Shown piece after piece: positions 37,960 to 48,359 of a stretch of DNA of 64,000 nucleotides. The stretch is from Scenedesmus sp. ARA3. Its lineage: Eukaryota > Chlorophyta > Chlorophyceae > Sphaeropleales > Scenedesmaceae. The translations under genes and the position numbers were made by a program. Numbering within the stretch: the stretch's first letter is position 1; each line of letters begins with the position of its first letter. The notes under the pieces are model-generated. The model saw only the letters and a list, made by a program, of their open reading frames with translations. It made no database searches and was not told where the DNA came from. The stretch lies in the NCBI GenBank assembly GCA_004335835.1, contig RWJK01001094.1, positions 34,348-98,347 of the forward strand, in the 5' to 3' direction.

Positions 37960-39879
37960 CTGGAGATGTTCCACCAGCTGGTGCTCAACGTGCGCCACAT
38001 GCACAGCCACAACCTGGTGCACAGGTGGGGCGGTGAATTCAAATGTTATAAGTATGGCGTTAGTTGACCTGGGACCCCAGCACTGCAGCTGTTGCTCAAT
38101 GAGTGACACATGCACCGCCACAACTTGGTGCACAGATGGGAACAGCTCTTGATGCTTTTGCACTGTTTGGCGAGTTATCTGCAGCCGTGCTTGTGTCGGC
38201 CTCGAATCTCTTGTATAACCTGTGCACCATGCGCGAGGCAGCCGCAGCCAAACACGTACTGCTTTCACTGCTATCCTGTGGTGCCATGTCCTGCAGCTCC
38301 TGTGTCAGACCAGCTGATTATCCGGATTGCGTGAGAATGTAGATCACACATCACTGCTGTTTTTAAACCCTGTCTGCTGCTGCTGCTGCTGAACCCTGTA
38401 GGGACCTGCAGCCAAAGCACCTGCTGTTCTGCAGCGAGGGCCTGGCCTGGAAGCTGTCCACTCAGTCAGTGTGACAAAACAAATCCTTAAACCTCAACTA
38501 CACTAAACCACGCATGCTGCTGCTGCTAAAACCCTGCAGGGATCTGCAGCCAAAGCACCTGCTGTTCTGCAGTGAGGGCCTGGCCTGGAAGCTGATCGAC
38601 TTCAGCACCACAGTGACTGCAAACTGCATGGTGGTGCCGGAGGTGAGTTTTCATGTTATGTTATCATGTTATTTGTGACCAAACAGACATGTAACAATCT
38701 ACTATCATGTATTTGCTCAATGCTTGGAAGCTGATTGACTTCAGCACCACAGTGTCCGCTGCATGGTGTTGCCGGAGGTGGGGTGCTACATTTGGTTACA
38801 TCGTGTTATGTATATTTTGAACAATACTTTAACAATACTGCTGTGAGGCCGCCAGACGCGTTACACCAGACAATTGTGGTGAACTTAACATTGCTTCACG
38901 ATTGTTTGCATGCAACTGCAGGTGTTTTCGCTGGAGTACTGTGCGCCAGAGGTGGCAGCAGCAGTGGCAAGGGGTGACAGGGCCATGGTGGCATGCGGCG
39001 CAGCTGACATGTGGGCAGTGGGGGTGATCGCCTATCAGCTGGCAACAGGTGGGTGTTTGGGGAGTTCAGTTGTGGTTTAAGGGTTTAGATAGGTTTTAAT
39101 CAATGGGAGGATTGAGCGTGTGACAGGGCCATGGTGGCATGTGGAGCGGCAGACATGTGGGCTGTCGGCGTCATCGCTTATCAGCTGGCCACAGGTAAGG
39201 TTTTGGGGTGTGTGCGGTGTTGTAAACGTTGCAGGGTTGGGGTGACAGGGCATTGGTGCGGTGACAGGGCCATGGTGGCCTGCGGGGGCAGCAGACATGT
39301 GGGCAGTGGGGGTGATCGCCTACCAGCTGGCAACAGGTGCGGTCATAGCAGTCATAATTGCGATTTACAGCTAGGTTTGAGTGGTGTTTGACATTTTGGA
39401 GGGTTGGATTGAAAGGGCATTGGTGGCCTGTGGAGCAGCAGGCATGTGGGAAGTGGGGGTGATCGCCCATCAGCTGGCCACAGGTGAGGTTTAGCAGTCA
39501 TAGTTGCGGTTTAGGATTAGGGTTGAGTGGAATGTGTCTTGGGGGTTAATTTGACAGGGCCATGGTGGCGTGTGGCGCAGCAGACATGTGGGCTGACCAG
39601 CTCGCTACAGGTGAATATTCAAATCGGAAGTTCATGCGCGCAGCAGAAGAGTGTCTTTGGTGTGGGGTGTATGTGGTGAGTGAATGTTGGGTGGAGCAAC
39701 GAGGACATCTAGCAGGCACTGCGTTCACAGTTCAAACACCACAACTGCTGCTACTGCTGCTGCTGCTGCTGTTTGATGAACAGGCCAGCCTTTCTACCCT
39801 GCCAGCTGGAGCGACAAGGACATCTGGTGGGCCCCACTTGCAATGCTGGCCATAAGCGCCACTCCGCTGAACGTGCTTG

Positions 39880-39924
<45 letters not shown>

Positions 39925-42900
39925 ATTCGTCCAACTTTACAGGCCAGCCCTTTACCCCGCCAGCTGGAGCAACGAGGAGATCCGGCGGGTTCTGCCCTCA
40001 CAGGCTGTTTCATTCATCAAAATCGCTGCTGCTGCTGCTACTGCATTCGTCCATTTCTACAGGCCAGCCTTTCTACCCTGCCAGCTGGAGCAATGAAGAC
40101 ATCTGGCGGGCCCCACTTTCAATGCTGGCCATAAGCGCCACTCCGCTGAACGTGCTTGCCTGGCTGCTGCTGCTGCTGCTGCTGTTGCTGTTGCTGCTGC
40201 TGCTGCTGTTTCTGTCAAACATTACAGGCCAGCTTTTCTACCCTGCTAGCTGGAGCAATGAGGACATCTGGCGAGCACTGATCTCACAGTTCCCTTCAAC
40301 ATCAAACTGGTGCTGCGGCTGCTGCTACTGCTGCTGCTGCTGCTGTTCCTGATAAACATCACAGGCCAGCCCTTCTACCCTGCTAGCTGGAGCAACGAGG
40401 ACATCTGGTAGGCACTGCTCTCACAGTTGTCTTAACAAAATACTGCTGCTGCTGCTCCTGCTGCTGCTGCTCCTGCTGCTGCTGCTGCTTCTGCGGGGCA
40501 GCCCTTCTACCCCACCAGCTGCAGCAACGAGGACATCTGATGGTGCTGCTTCACAGCTACCCTGCACTCACAAGCTGCTGCTCCTTGACTTGACATGCTG
40601 CTGCTGCATTCATACACACTTACAGGCCAGCCTTTCTACCCTGCCAGCTGGAACAACGAGGAGGTCTGGCAGGCACTGATGTCACATTTATTTCAAACAT
40701 CAAACTGCTGCTGCTGCTGCTGCAGGCCAGCCGTTCTACCCCGCCAGTTGGAGCAATGAGGACATCTGGCGGGCGCTGTTGGGCCTGTCACCGCTGCCGA
40801 GTGAGCTGGTGGACGTGGTGGGGCAGGCGGCACCAGGGGAGAAGGCCTACATGAAAAAGGTAAGCATTCCAGTACGAGCGTGATGTTTACAGTACTACAT
40901 GGTTGCATTCACGCCGTGTGGCGTTCAAAGTTTCGCTATTGTGTTTTGGTGGACAGTGTTGCTGGGTGGGCCTGTCACCGCTGCCAAGTGAGCTGGTGGA
41001 CGTGGTGGGGCAGGCGGCACCAGGAGAGAAGGCCTACATGAAGAAGGTGGGCTTTAGGTTGTGTATCCTTGCAATTCCCTGTAATATAATGGTTTTGATG
41101 CTTTCATGTTGTGTTTTTGGCCTTGAACATGTCATTTTTGTCATGTTGGTCACGGGGCGCTGCTGGGCCTGTCTCCCCTGCTGAGTGAGCTGGTGGATGT
41201 GGTGGGGCAGGCGGCACCGGGAGAGAAGGCCTACGTGAAAAAGGTGGGTGCTTCATTACTAGCGTAATATTCCATATATTACATGGTTGCCTTCACACCG
41301 TGTGGCGTTCACAGTTTCGCTGTTATGTTATGGTGGACAGTGTTGCTGGGTGGGCCTGTCACCGCTGCTGAGTGAGCTGGTGGATGTGGTGGGGCAGGCG
41401 GCACCGGGAGAGAAGGCCTACGTGAAAAAGGTGGGTGCTTCATTACTAGCGTAATATTCCATATATTACATGGTTGCCTTCACACCGTGTGGCGTTCACA
41501 GTTTCGCTGTTGATGTTATGGTGGACAGTGTTGCTGGGTGGGCCTGTCTCCGCTGCTGAGTGAGCTGGTGGATGTGGTGGGGCAGGCGGCACCAGGCAAA
41601 AAATCCTACATGAAAAAGGTAAGCAGAGTGTTAGTTGGGTTGTTGCATAACATGCAGAAACGTCAATGTTGTCATGTTGGCTGCTGCCAATGTGGCTGGG
41701 CCTGTCTCCGCTGCCGAATGAGCTGGTGGACGTGGTGGGGCAGGCGGCACTGGGAGAGAAAGCCTACATGAAAAAGGTAAGCAGAGTGTTAGTTAGGTCG
41801 TACATAACATGCAGAAATGTTACAGTTGTCATGTTGGCTGCTGCCAATGTGGCTGGGCCTGTCCCCCCTGCCGAGTGAGCTGGTGGATGTGGTGGGGCAG
41901 GCGGCACCAGGCAAAAAGGCCTACATGGAAAAGGTGAGCTTTTATTACTAGCGTAACCTTTCACATACTACTTGGTTGCATTCACGCCGTGTGGCATTTA
42001 GAGTATTGTTATGTTTGTGTATTTTGGTTAACGGTGTTGCTTGACAGGGCTGTTCCCCCTGCCGAGTGAGCTGGTGGACGTGGTGGGGCAGGCAGCACCA
42101 GGAGAGAAGGCCTACATGAAAAAGGTGAGCTGCCGCCTTGAGTCATGTGACTATTGTACCTTGCCTTCCTGCAAATTGACGCCTACAATTTGCCTTTGCT
42201 CTGCCGCATGTATGCGCGCAGGTGTCCTGTCTGCTCAAGCGCTGCCAGCTGCAGCGGCTGACGGCAGAGCAGCCGGCCTTTTGCCGATAGAGCACGCTTG
42301 CACGCATGAATTTCAAAATTTGATGGACAAAATGCATCACTTCTCAACATCGCATATGCTCGCTCTGCAGGTGTCGAGCCTACTGAAGCGCTGCCCGCTG
42401 CAGCGGTTAACCGCCGAGCGCCTCGCATCAAGCCGCATGTTCAGCGCCGTGACTGCAACCACAACAAACGTGCCGCTGCATGCGGTGCAGCAGGCTGGTG
42501 AGCGCTCGGGCTTTAAGGTTTTGAGTTTTACGGCCCGCATCATCCTTCATGCGATGCTGTGGGCAGTGCTTCACCCCGCATGTTCAGCGCAGTCACCGCC
42601 ACCACAACGAACGTGCCACTGCACGCGGTGCAGCAGGCTGGTAAGTTTAGGGGTTCCTAGGGTGTGTGGGGTTAGGTTTTAGCAAGCTCAGGTGCTGCTG
42701 CAGGCAGTGCAGTAGCTGCTGCATGTTCAGCGCCGTGACAGCCACCACAACAAACGTGCCGCTGCACGCGGTGCAGCAGGCCGGTGAGTTTTGGGGTTTA
42801 AGAACTGTTCAGGGTGGGGTTGAATGGTGTGTGAAGCTTTGTGTCTGTAAGCAGTACATGCAGTCACATGTTCAGCGCAGCGACAGAAGCCACCGCAAAA

Positions 42901-44972
42901 GTGCCACTTAATGCGGTGCAGCACGCTGGTGAGTGCTGCCACCCAGCAACGCAGTAACAGCATTGTAACAACAACAAATAACGCCACAGTAACATGACAA
43001 CACAAAGCCGGAGAATGGCCTGCACGGCACACTCATCTTCTTAATGATCAGCGTGCAGATCACATGCGCTGCAAAGTAGCGACATGCTACAAGGCAAGAC
43101 CCACGCAAGATGCTGCACGAGCAGCCACTGACGTGTCATTTTGCTACATTTTCTGTTGTGTGACGCAGAGCTGGACAAGGACAGTGGTCTGCGCAATGAG
43201 CTCATCCGGCGCATGATCAGCATGCAGCACACATGACCTGATCACTATAACTGCTCACTGAAGCAACACAATGACTAACACATCATTTTGTTACATGTTC
43301 TGTTATGTAACACAGAGCTGGACAAGGACAGTGGTCTGCGCAATGAGCTCATCCGGCGCATGATCAGCATGCAGCACAAGCTGGAGCACCTGGGGGGAGC
43401 AGTGGACGAGAGCAAGGCGGTTGGCCTGGTGAGCAGCAGGGTCCAGGTTTTGAAGTATCTGCCAGGGTTTAGCAGGTTTCAAACGATTTTGGGTTGGGTT
43501 CAGTCCTTAGGATGATCAGCATGCAGCACAAGCTGGTGCACCTGGGAGGAGCGGTGGACGAGAGCAAGGCGGTTGGCCTGGTGAGCAGCAGGGTTTAGGT
43601 TTGGAAATGTCCGTGAGGGTTTAACAGGTTTTAGACGGTTCTGGGTAGGTTTTAGTCTTAGGATGACCAGCATGCCCGACAAGCTGGAGCACCTGGGGGG
43701 AACGGTGGACGAGAGCAAGGCAGTTGGCCTGGTGAGCAGCAGGGTTTAGGTTGCAAAGTATCTCTGTAAGGGTGTAGCAGGGTTTGGGTTAGCCTGGATA
43801 GGCTTTAGTCCAGTACCTAGATCAGCATGCAGCAAGCCATTGAGGCTCAGTGCTGCGTCATATGTCTGATCATGTAGCGTGGCAAGCAGCAGATCAGCAC
43901 ATCCGGCAGTGCCTGGTTATGTGATGCGGTTATCCTGGTTCGAGAAAAGGAGTCAGATGACCAGTAGATTGGGGTGATAGTGTGAAGCAAGGGATCAGAG
44001 GGCCGCCAACCCCAATGAGGCACAGCAAGCAAACTTCCTCTCGACCTCATCTTCACACCGCTTTTCACACCCTTCTTCACACCCTGCAGGGCATCCTGAA
44101 GGAGATGACGGTCAACAGCCTCATCCTGTCAGTCAACCTGCAGGAGCTGCGGCCACCACAACAGCACAACATTCAACCTGCTGCCTTCTCACACCCCTGT
44201 TTGCCTCCATGTTTTACGCAGTGCCTAACGCCGGAAAGCAGCGACGGCCAGCCCTTTTTGTGTTCTTGGCTCTTTACACACCCCTGTTCACAATCTTTGT
44301 ACCCGCTTTTTTGTTGAACGCTGCAGGGCATCCTGAATGTGATGACGATCAACAGCCTCATCCTGTCAGTCAACCTGCAGGAGCTGCGGCCGCTAAACCC
44401 TGCAGCAGCAGCAGCAGCAGCAGGCAGCCGCAGCCGCCACCCACTGGATGAGCACGTGCCGGGATCAGCAGCAGCAGCAGCAGCAGGGGGCAAGGGCTGT
44501 CCATCTGAGCCCCCTGGGGGCCAGGTGCTGACTGCTGGCCTGACAATCGGCCAAGCTGGGGCACTGGGCCTGGTGAGTTGCTGCTGTTGACACCTAGGGT
44601 TTAGGTTTGATAAGCGTGGGGTTTTGTCATGCTGCAGCTCTTTCCCAGCATCCTTAGCAGAGGGAGTTGCAGACGATCCTGTTTTCCCTGCTGCGCCAGG
44701 GCAGCCAGTACCTGTTGAACCCGACAATGCTGCTGCTGCTGCCGCCATCGCAAACAACACAGGTCAAGAAGGAGCCAGCCCCCTTGGCAGACGCTGGTGC
44801 GGGGCAACCCAGTACCCTTGCTGCGCCAGGGCAGCCAGCACTAGTTGGAACCGACTCTGCTGCTGCTGCTGCTGCCGCAGGTCAACAAAGAACCAGCCCC
44901 CCTGGCGGACGATGCCGCAGGCAATCCAGTGTTCTTACTGCGCTAGGGCAACCAGTACCTGGTGGAACTGAC

Positions 44973-45007
<35 letters not shown>

Positions 45008-45107
45008 ACACAACACAGGTTAACAAAGAGCCCGCTCCTTTGGCAGATGATGGCGCAGGCAACCCTGCATTCCTGCTGCGCCAGGGCAGCCAAACTAAAA
45101 CTGACAA

Positions 45108-45141
<34 letters not shown>

Positions 45142-47118
45142 GGTCAACAAGGAGCCTGCACCCCTAGCAGACGATGGCGCAGGCAACCCAGTATTCTTGT
45201 TACGGCAGGGCAGCCAGTACCTGGTCGAAACTGATGATGCTGCTGCTGCTCCTACTGCTGCTGCTGCTGTGAATCATTCAGGTCAACAAAGAGCCAGCCC
45301 CGCTGGCAGATGACGGAGCTGGCAACCCTGTCTTCTTGTTGCGCCAGGGCAGCCAGTACCTTGTTGAGCTGCTGCTGCTGCTGCTGCTCCTGCTGCTGCT
45401 GCTGCTGCTGCTGCTTTTTGTCACTCAGGTCAACAAAGAGCCCGCCCCCCTGGCAGATGATGGTGCAGGCAACCCAGTCTTCCTATTACGGCAGGGCAGT
45501 CAGTACCTTGTTGAGCTGACTGTGATGCATGCCAAGGGGCAGCAGCTGCCAGATGCCACTGCCATTGAGAGCCTGCAGCTGGAGGCACCAGACAAGAGCA
45601 AGCAGAGCCTGCAGCTGGGACCAACATGCAGGTGGGGTTTTGGGTTGTGCCGAGGGTTCTAGGTACCCAGTTTCAACAGTTGTAGGGTTTTGGGTTTTCA
45701 GTGGTTGTCGTGCGGAGTTTGCAGCTGGAGGCACCCGACAAGAGCAAGCAGAGCCTGCAGCTGGGACCAACATGCAGGTAGGGTTTAGGGGTTGGGTTGA
45801 GGGTTTTAGGTACACAAGTTAAAGGGTTTTAGGGTTTGGGTTTCTAGTGGTTGTCGTGCGGAGTTTGCAGCTGGAGGCACCCGACAGAAGCAAGCAGAGC
45901 CTGCAGCTGGGACCAACATGCAGGTAGGGTTTAGGGGTTGCGTTGAGGGTTTTAGGTACACAAGTTAAAGGGTTTTAGGGTTTGGGTTTCTAGTGGTTGT
46001 CGTGCGGAGTTTGCAGCTGGAGGCACCCGACAGAAGCAAGCAGAGCCTGCAGCTGGGACCAACATGCAGATGGGATTTTAGGGCTGAGGGTTTAGCACGC
46101 AACAATGGGTGTGGTTCAGCTGTTCTGGGTTTAGGATGTCTGGCCCAGTGATCATTCTTTACAGCTTGCAGTTGGAGGCAGCCGACAAGAGCAAGCAGCG
46201 CCTGCAGCTGGGACCAACATGCAGGTGCGGTTTCAACATGTTTATTGTCTGCGGTTTAGCCGTATGTAACTGTTTGGGTTTGTTGTTTGGTGGTGGTCGT
46301 GCAGAGCCTGCAGCTGCAGGCAGCATGCAGGCTGCCCTCAGCGAGCCGCAGCCAACTGGTGTCTGCAGTCACACCCAAAGCTGTTGAAACGTCATACGTT
46401 CTGAAAACTGTTAATTTGGCGTTATGGTGCTGTTATATTCGCAGGTCTCGCTCTCAGCTCATGGTCTCTGCTGTGTGGGACCCCTCAGCACGCCGCAGCA
46501 AACTGGTCTCAGCAATCACACCCAAAAAGCTGTGGGGCAAGGAGTCGCCACTTGATTGAAAGTGGCAAATGTCAATCCTCCACACATCAACCCAACAATT
46601 CACTGCTGTTGTTCCCATCAAAGCCTGTCCATCTGTTGTTGCCATGCCTTTGTGCTTTGCCCTCTTGTTATGCAGGTCTCGCTCTCAGCTGATGGTCAGT
46701 GCAGTGTGGGACCCTCCACCAGCCGCAGCAAGCTGGTCTCAGCAGTCACACACAAAACCTGTGAAAAGTCATATGTTCTGAAACACGTTATCTCTGTGTC
46801 ATTTCATTGTTATTGTTGCAGGTCTCGCTCTCAGCTCATGGTCAGTGCAGTCTGGGACCCTTCAGCCAGCCGCAGCAAACTGGTGTCAGCTGTGACACCC
46901 AAAAAGCTGTGGGGCAAGGAGGGGGCAGTGCCGCTAAACCTCAGCGTATGCCTCTCCATGTGCCTCGTGCCGGAGCAGCAGCAGCTGCAGCAGCAGCAGC
47001 AGTCGATGGCAACGGCCCCCTCAGGGTTTAGCAGCGTGTTCAGCAGCAGCACCAACGGCCGCAACGAAAGCACAGCAAGCTTCTACAGCTGTGACAGCAG
47101 CTTCCCTTCGGGCTCGCC

Positions 47119-47151
<33 letters not shown>

Positions 47152-48068
47152 GGTTCAAGGGGGCAATGGCGGCCAGGGTTTAAGGGGCTTCGGCCAGGTT
47201 GAGCCTGTGTGGGTCAACAGTGAGCTGACTGTGCGGGTGTGCCCTGCTGACACGAGCTTCAAAGCAGTGCGCGCCTTCAAGTGAGTTTCAGGGTTTGGGT
47301 GGATTTTTGGGGTTTAGGGTTTGCTGCTTTGGACACAGGGTTTAGGTTGTAGAGTCAACAGTGAGCTGACTGTGCGGGTGTGCCCTGCTGACACAAGCTT
47401 CAAGGCTGTGCGCGCCTTCAAGTGAGTTCTGCTTTTTAGGTGTTCTCACGTTTTAGGGTGTGCGATGTTTTGGATACATTGTTGAGGATGAATACAGGGT
47501 TGAGGATGTAGGGTCAACAGCGAGCTGGCAAATCATAATGCTGTCAGTAAACCCTGTGTATAAGCACTGCTGTTGAACTCTGTTTTTATGCGTCGCTTTC
47601 CAAATCTGCTGTCAACCCCTATCTGCCTCTTGTTTTACTCCCTGCTGCAGGTACATGGAGGAGTGCTGGGCTGCCCTGCCACCCGAAGCACGGGGTGTCA
47701 TGCAAGGGCTGGTGCTGCTGCGATCTGTCATCCAAAACCCTGCTGCCAGGCCCTACAGCTAAACCCTGCTGCACTCATGTCTTAAACCCTGCCGCAGGTA
47801 CATGGAGGAGTGCTGGGCAGCACTGCCACCCGAAGCACGGGGTGCGATGCAGGGCTGGTGCTGCTGCTTTGCTATGTCAACCAAAAACCTGCTGCTAGAC
47901 CCTGCAGCTAAACCCCTGCTGCATTGTTGTCCTGAACCCTGCTGCAGGTACATGGAGGAGTGCTGGGCTGCACTGCCACCAGAAGCACGGGGTGTCATGC
48001 AAGGGCTGGTGCTGCTGGTGCGGGGTGTGGCAGGAGGTGCATCTGCGTTAGCCACAATGGTGCGATGA
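31721..48068 (+). CDS. Gene A: FAS1-transmembrane-kinase-like receptor (18 exons)
   Basis: Exons: 31721-31778, 32157-32320, 32672-32749, 33064-33263, 33735-34798, 35267-35714, 36159-36292, 37363-37526, 37960-38024, 38540-38642, 38922-39048, 40726-40859, 42371-42497, 43316-43428, 44327-44572, 45429-45631, 46822-47280, 47948-48068. Total 4008 nt, 1335 residues, all phases match. Residues 1-25: signal peptide. About 45-198: FAS1 domain, with the motifs ATIFMPTDQAL and TAIYSVDAFSTP standing for its conserved H1 and H2 boxes. About 238-262: transmembrane helix, followed by basic RRHNQR. About 263-670: low-complexity juxtamembrane part with an acidic stretch and a His-rich stretch. 671-920: kinase fold with ATIK (Lys704), HRD (Asp793), APE (834-836) and ADMW (Asp855). 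The Asn of the catalytic loop is His798, DFG is DFS, and no glycine loop is visible, so it may be a pseudokinase. The last 400 residues are unrecognised. Exon 1 was chosen because the phase-1 join to exon 2 mirrors gene B. Confidence 0.85.
32932..33500 (+). repeat. Partial copies flanking exon 4 of gene A
   Basis: One upstream copy (32932-32998) repeats ALTKLLRDAKS-like coding sequence after CAG. Two downstream copies (about 33300-33380 and 33418-33500) repeat VKFEEGREFTALGG-like sequence and, in the first, the donor. Confidence 0.85.
33639..33732 (+). repeat. Long (CTG)n tract before the exon 5 acceptor of gene A
   Basis: About 31 CTG units run directly into GCAG and exon 5 at 33735, taking the place of a normal pyrimidine tract. 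Confidence 0.95.
34821..35189. repeat. 13-base minisatellite with assembly gap in intron 5 of gene A
   Basis: Units of TGCTTGCAGGAAC are repeated on both sides of a run of N at 34928-35088. The true copy number is unknown. Every unit carries a TTGCAG|GAA word that looks like a 3' splice site. The array starts about 25 bases after the exon 5 donor. Confidence 0.95.
35837..36640 (+). repeat. Copies of exon 6 end and exon 7 ends, gene A
   Basis: 35837-35879 repeats the end of exon 6 (QVVGDIASGRHPVTQ) with a GTGAGT donor. 36018-36075 is an upstream copy of exon 7 (NFCFEEHQSPVARRNTLVL). 36363-36426 repeats the end of exon 7 with a donor. Weaker remnants continue to about 36640. Confidence 0.8.
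36716..37300 (+). repeat. Five upstream copies of the 5' part of exon 8, gene A
   Basis: Copies begin near 36714, 36848, 36982, 37082 and 37217, mostly after GTGTGCAG; the true exon begins at 37363. All encode ETSAYYQMASRHLPYLESTF with small changes, then NAPDG, and stop matching there. Only the last copy continues into the hinge of the kinase. Confidence 0.9.
37599..37693 (+). repeat. Downstream copy of the 3' half of exon 8, gene A
   Basis: It repeats SYASALVLECSERSLLDMLQ and the bases up to PRK with a GGTTTG boundary. A short remnant of the LVLEC part follows near 37752. Confidence 0.8.
37866..37955 (+). repeat. Long (CTG)n tract before the exon 9 acceptor of gene A
   Basis: About 30 CTG units run into CCAG and exon 9 at 37960. 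Confidence 0.95.
38402..39612 (+). repeat. Copies flanking exons 10 and 11, gene A
   Basis: 38402-38466 is an upstream copy of exon 10 (DLQPKHLLFCSEGLAWKL) that then runs into a stop. 38728-38778 repeats the exon 10 end. Four downstream copies of the end of exon 11 (VACGAADMWAVGVIAYQLAT) lie at about 39125-39194, 39265-39336, 39413-39483 and 39556-39610. Confidence 0.85.
39782..40680 (+). repeat. Seven upstream copies of the 5' part of exon 12, gene A
   Basis: Copies begin near 39782, 39952, 40063, 40229, 40364, 40498 and 40625; the true exon starts at 40726. They encode QPFYPASWSNEDIW-like sequence after acceptor-like bases, most of them preceded by a CTG tract. Confidence 0.9.
40966..42125 (+). 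repeat. Seven downstream copies of the 3' part of exon 12, gene A
   Basis: Copies end near 41048, 41243, 41431, 41620, 41778, 41935 and 42125 and encode LSPLPSELVDVVGQAAPGEK-like sequence ending in KK plus a GTGGGT, GTAAGC or GTGAGC donor. The units ending at 41243 and 41431 and the intron sequence after them are nearly identical over about 190 bases. Confidence 0.9.
42222..43731 (+). repeat. Partial copies flanking exons 13 and 14, gene A
   Basis: 42222-42290 is an upstream copy of exon 13 (VSCLLKRCQLQRLTAE) that ends in a stop. Three downstream copies of its end (MFSAVTATTTNVPLHAVQQA) lie at about 42573-42641, 42722-42783 and 42865-42929. 43171-43236 is an upstream copy of exon 14. 43512-43579 and 43661-43731 are downstream copies of its end, each with a GTGAGCAGCAGGGTTTAGG boundary. 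Confidence 0.85.
44096..46350 (+). repeat. Copies flanking exons 15 and 16, gene A
   Basis: 44096-44160 is an upstream copy of exon 15. Six upstream copies of exon 16 (KEPAPLADDGAGNPVFLLRQ) start near 44650, 44763, 44880, 45020, 45143 and 45282. Downstream copies of the exon 16 end (LQLEAPDKSKQSLQLGPTC) lie at about 45715-45778, 45867-45923, 46014-46070 and 46165-46224, with a remnant near 46305. Two of these units are almost identical over about 145 bases. Confidence 0.85.
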
Positions 48069-48123
48069 GCGACAGCAGCAGCAGCAGCAGCAGCAGCACC
48101 AGCAGCAGCACCACCACCAGCAG

Positions 48124-48155
<32 letters not shown>

Positions 48156-48359
48156 CCTGTCACGCAGTGCACAGGCTGGTGATACTGCTGACAGGCGTGG
48201 CAGGAGGTGCATCTGTGTTAGCCACAATGGTGCGCTAGGCGGCAGCAGCAGCAGCAGCACCAGCAGCAACAGCAGCAGCAGCAGCAGCACCACCACCACG
48301 ATACACATGGACAGGGATGGCGGGAGGTGCCTCAGCACTGGCTTCGATGGTGCGCTGAG
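46445..48359 (+). repeat. Copies flanking exons 17 and 18, gene A
   Basis: Upstream copies of exon 17 (SRSQLMVSAVWDPSASRSKL) lie at 46445-46560 and 46676-46760. 47354-47421 repeats its end with a donor. Two upstream copies of exon 18 start near 47651 and 47798. Two downstream copies of its end, each with its own stop codon (TAG at about 48236, TGA at about 48357), follow the true stop at 48066-48068. Confidence 0.85.
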
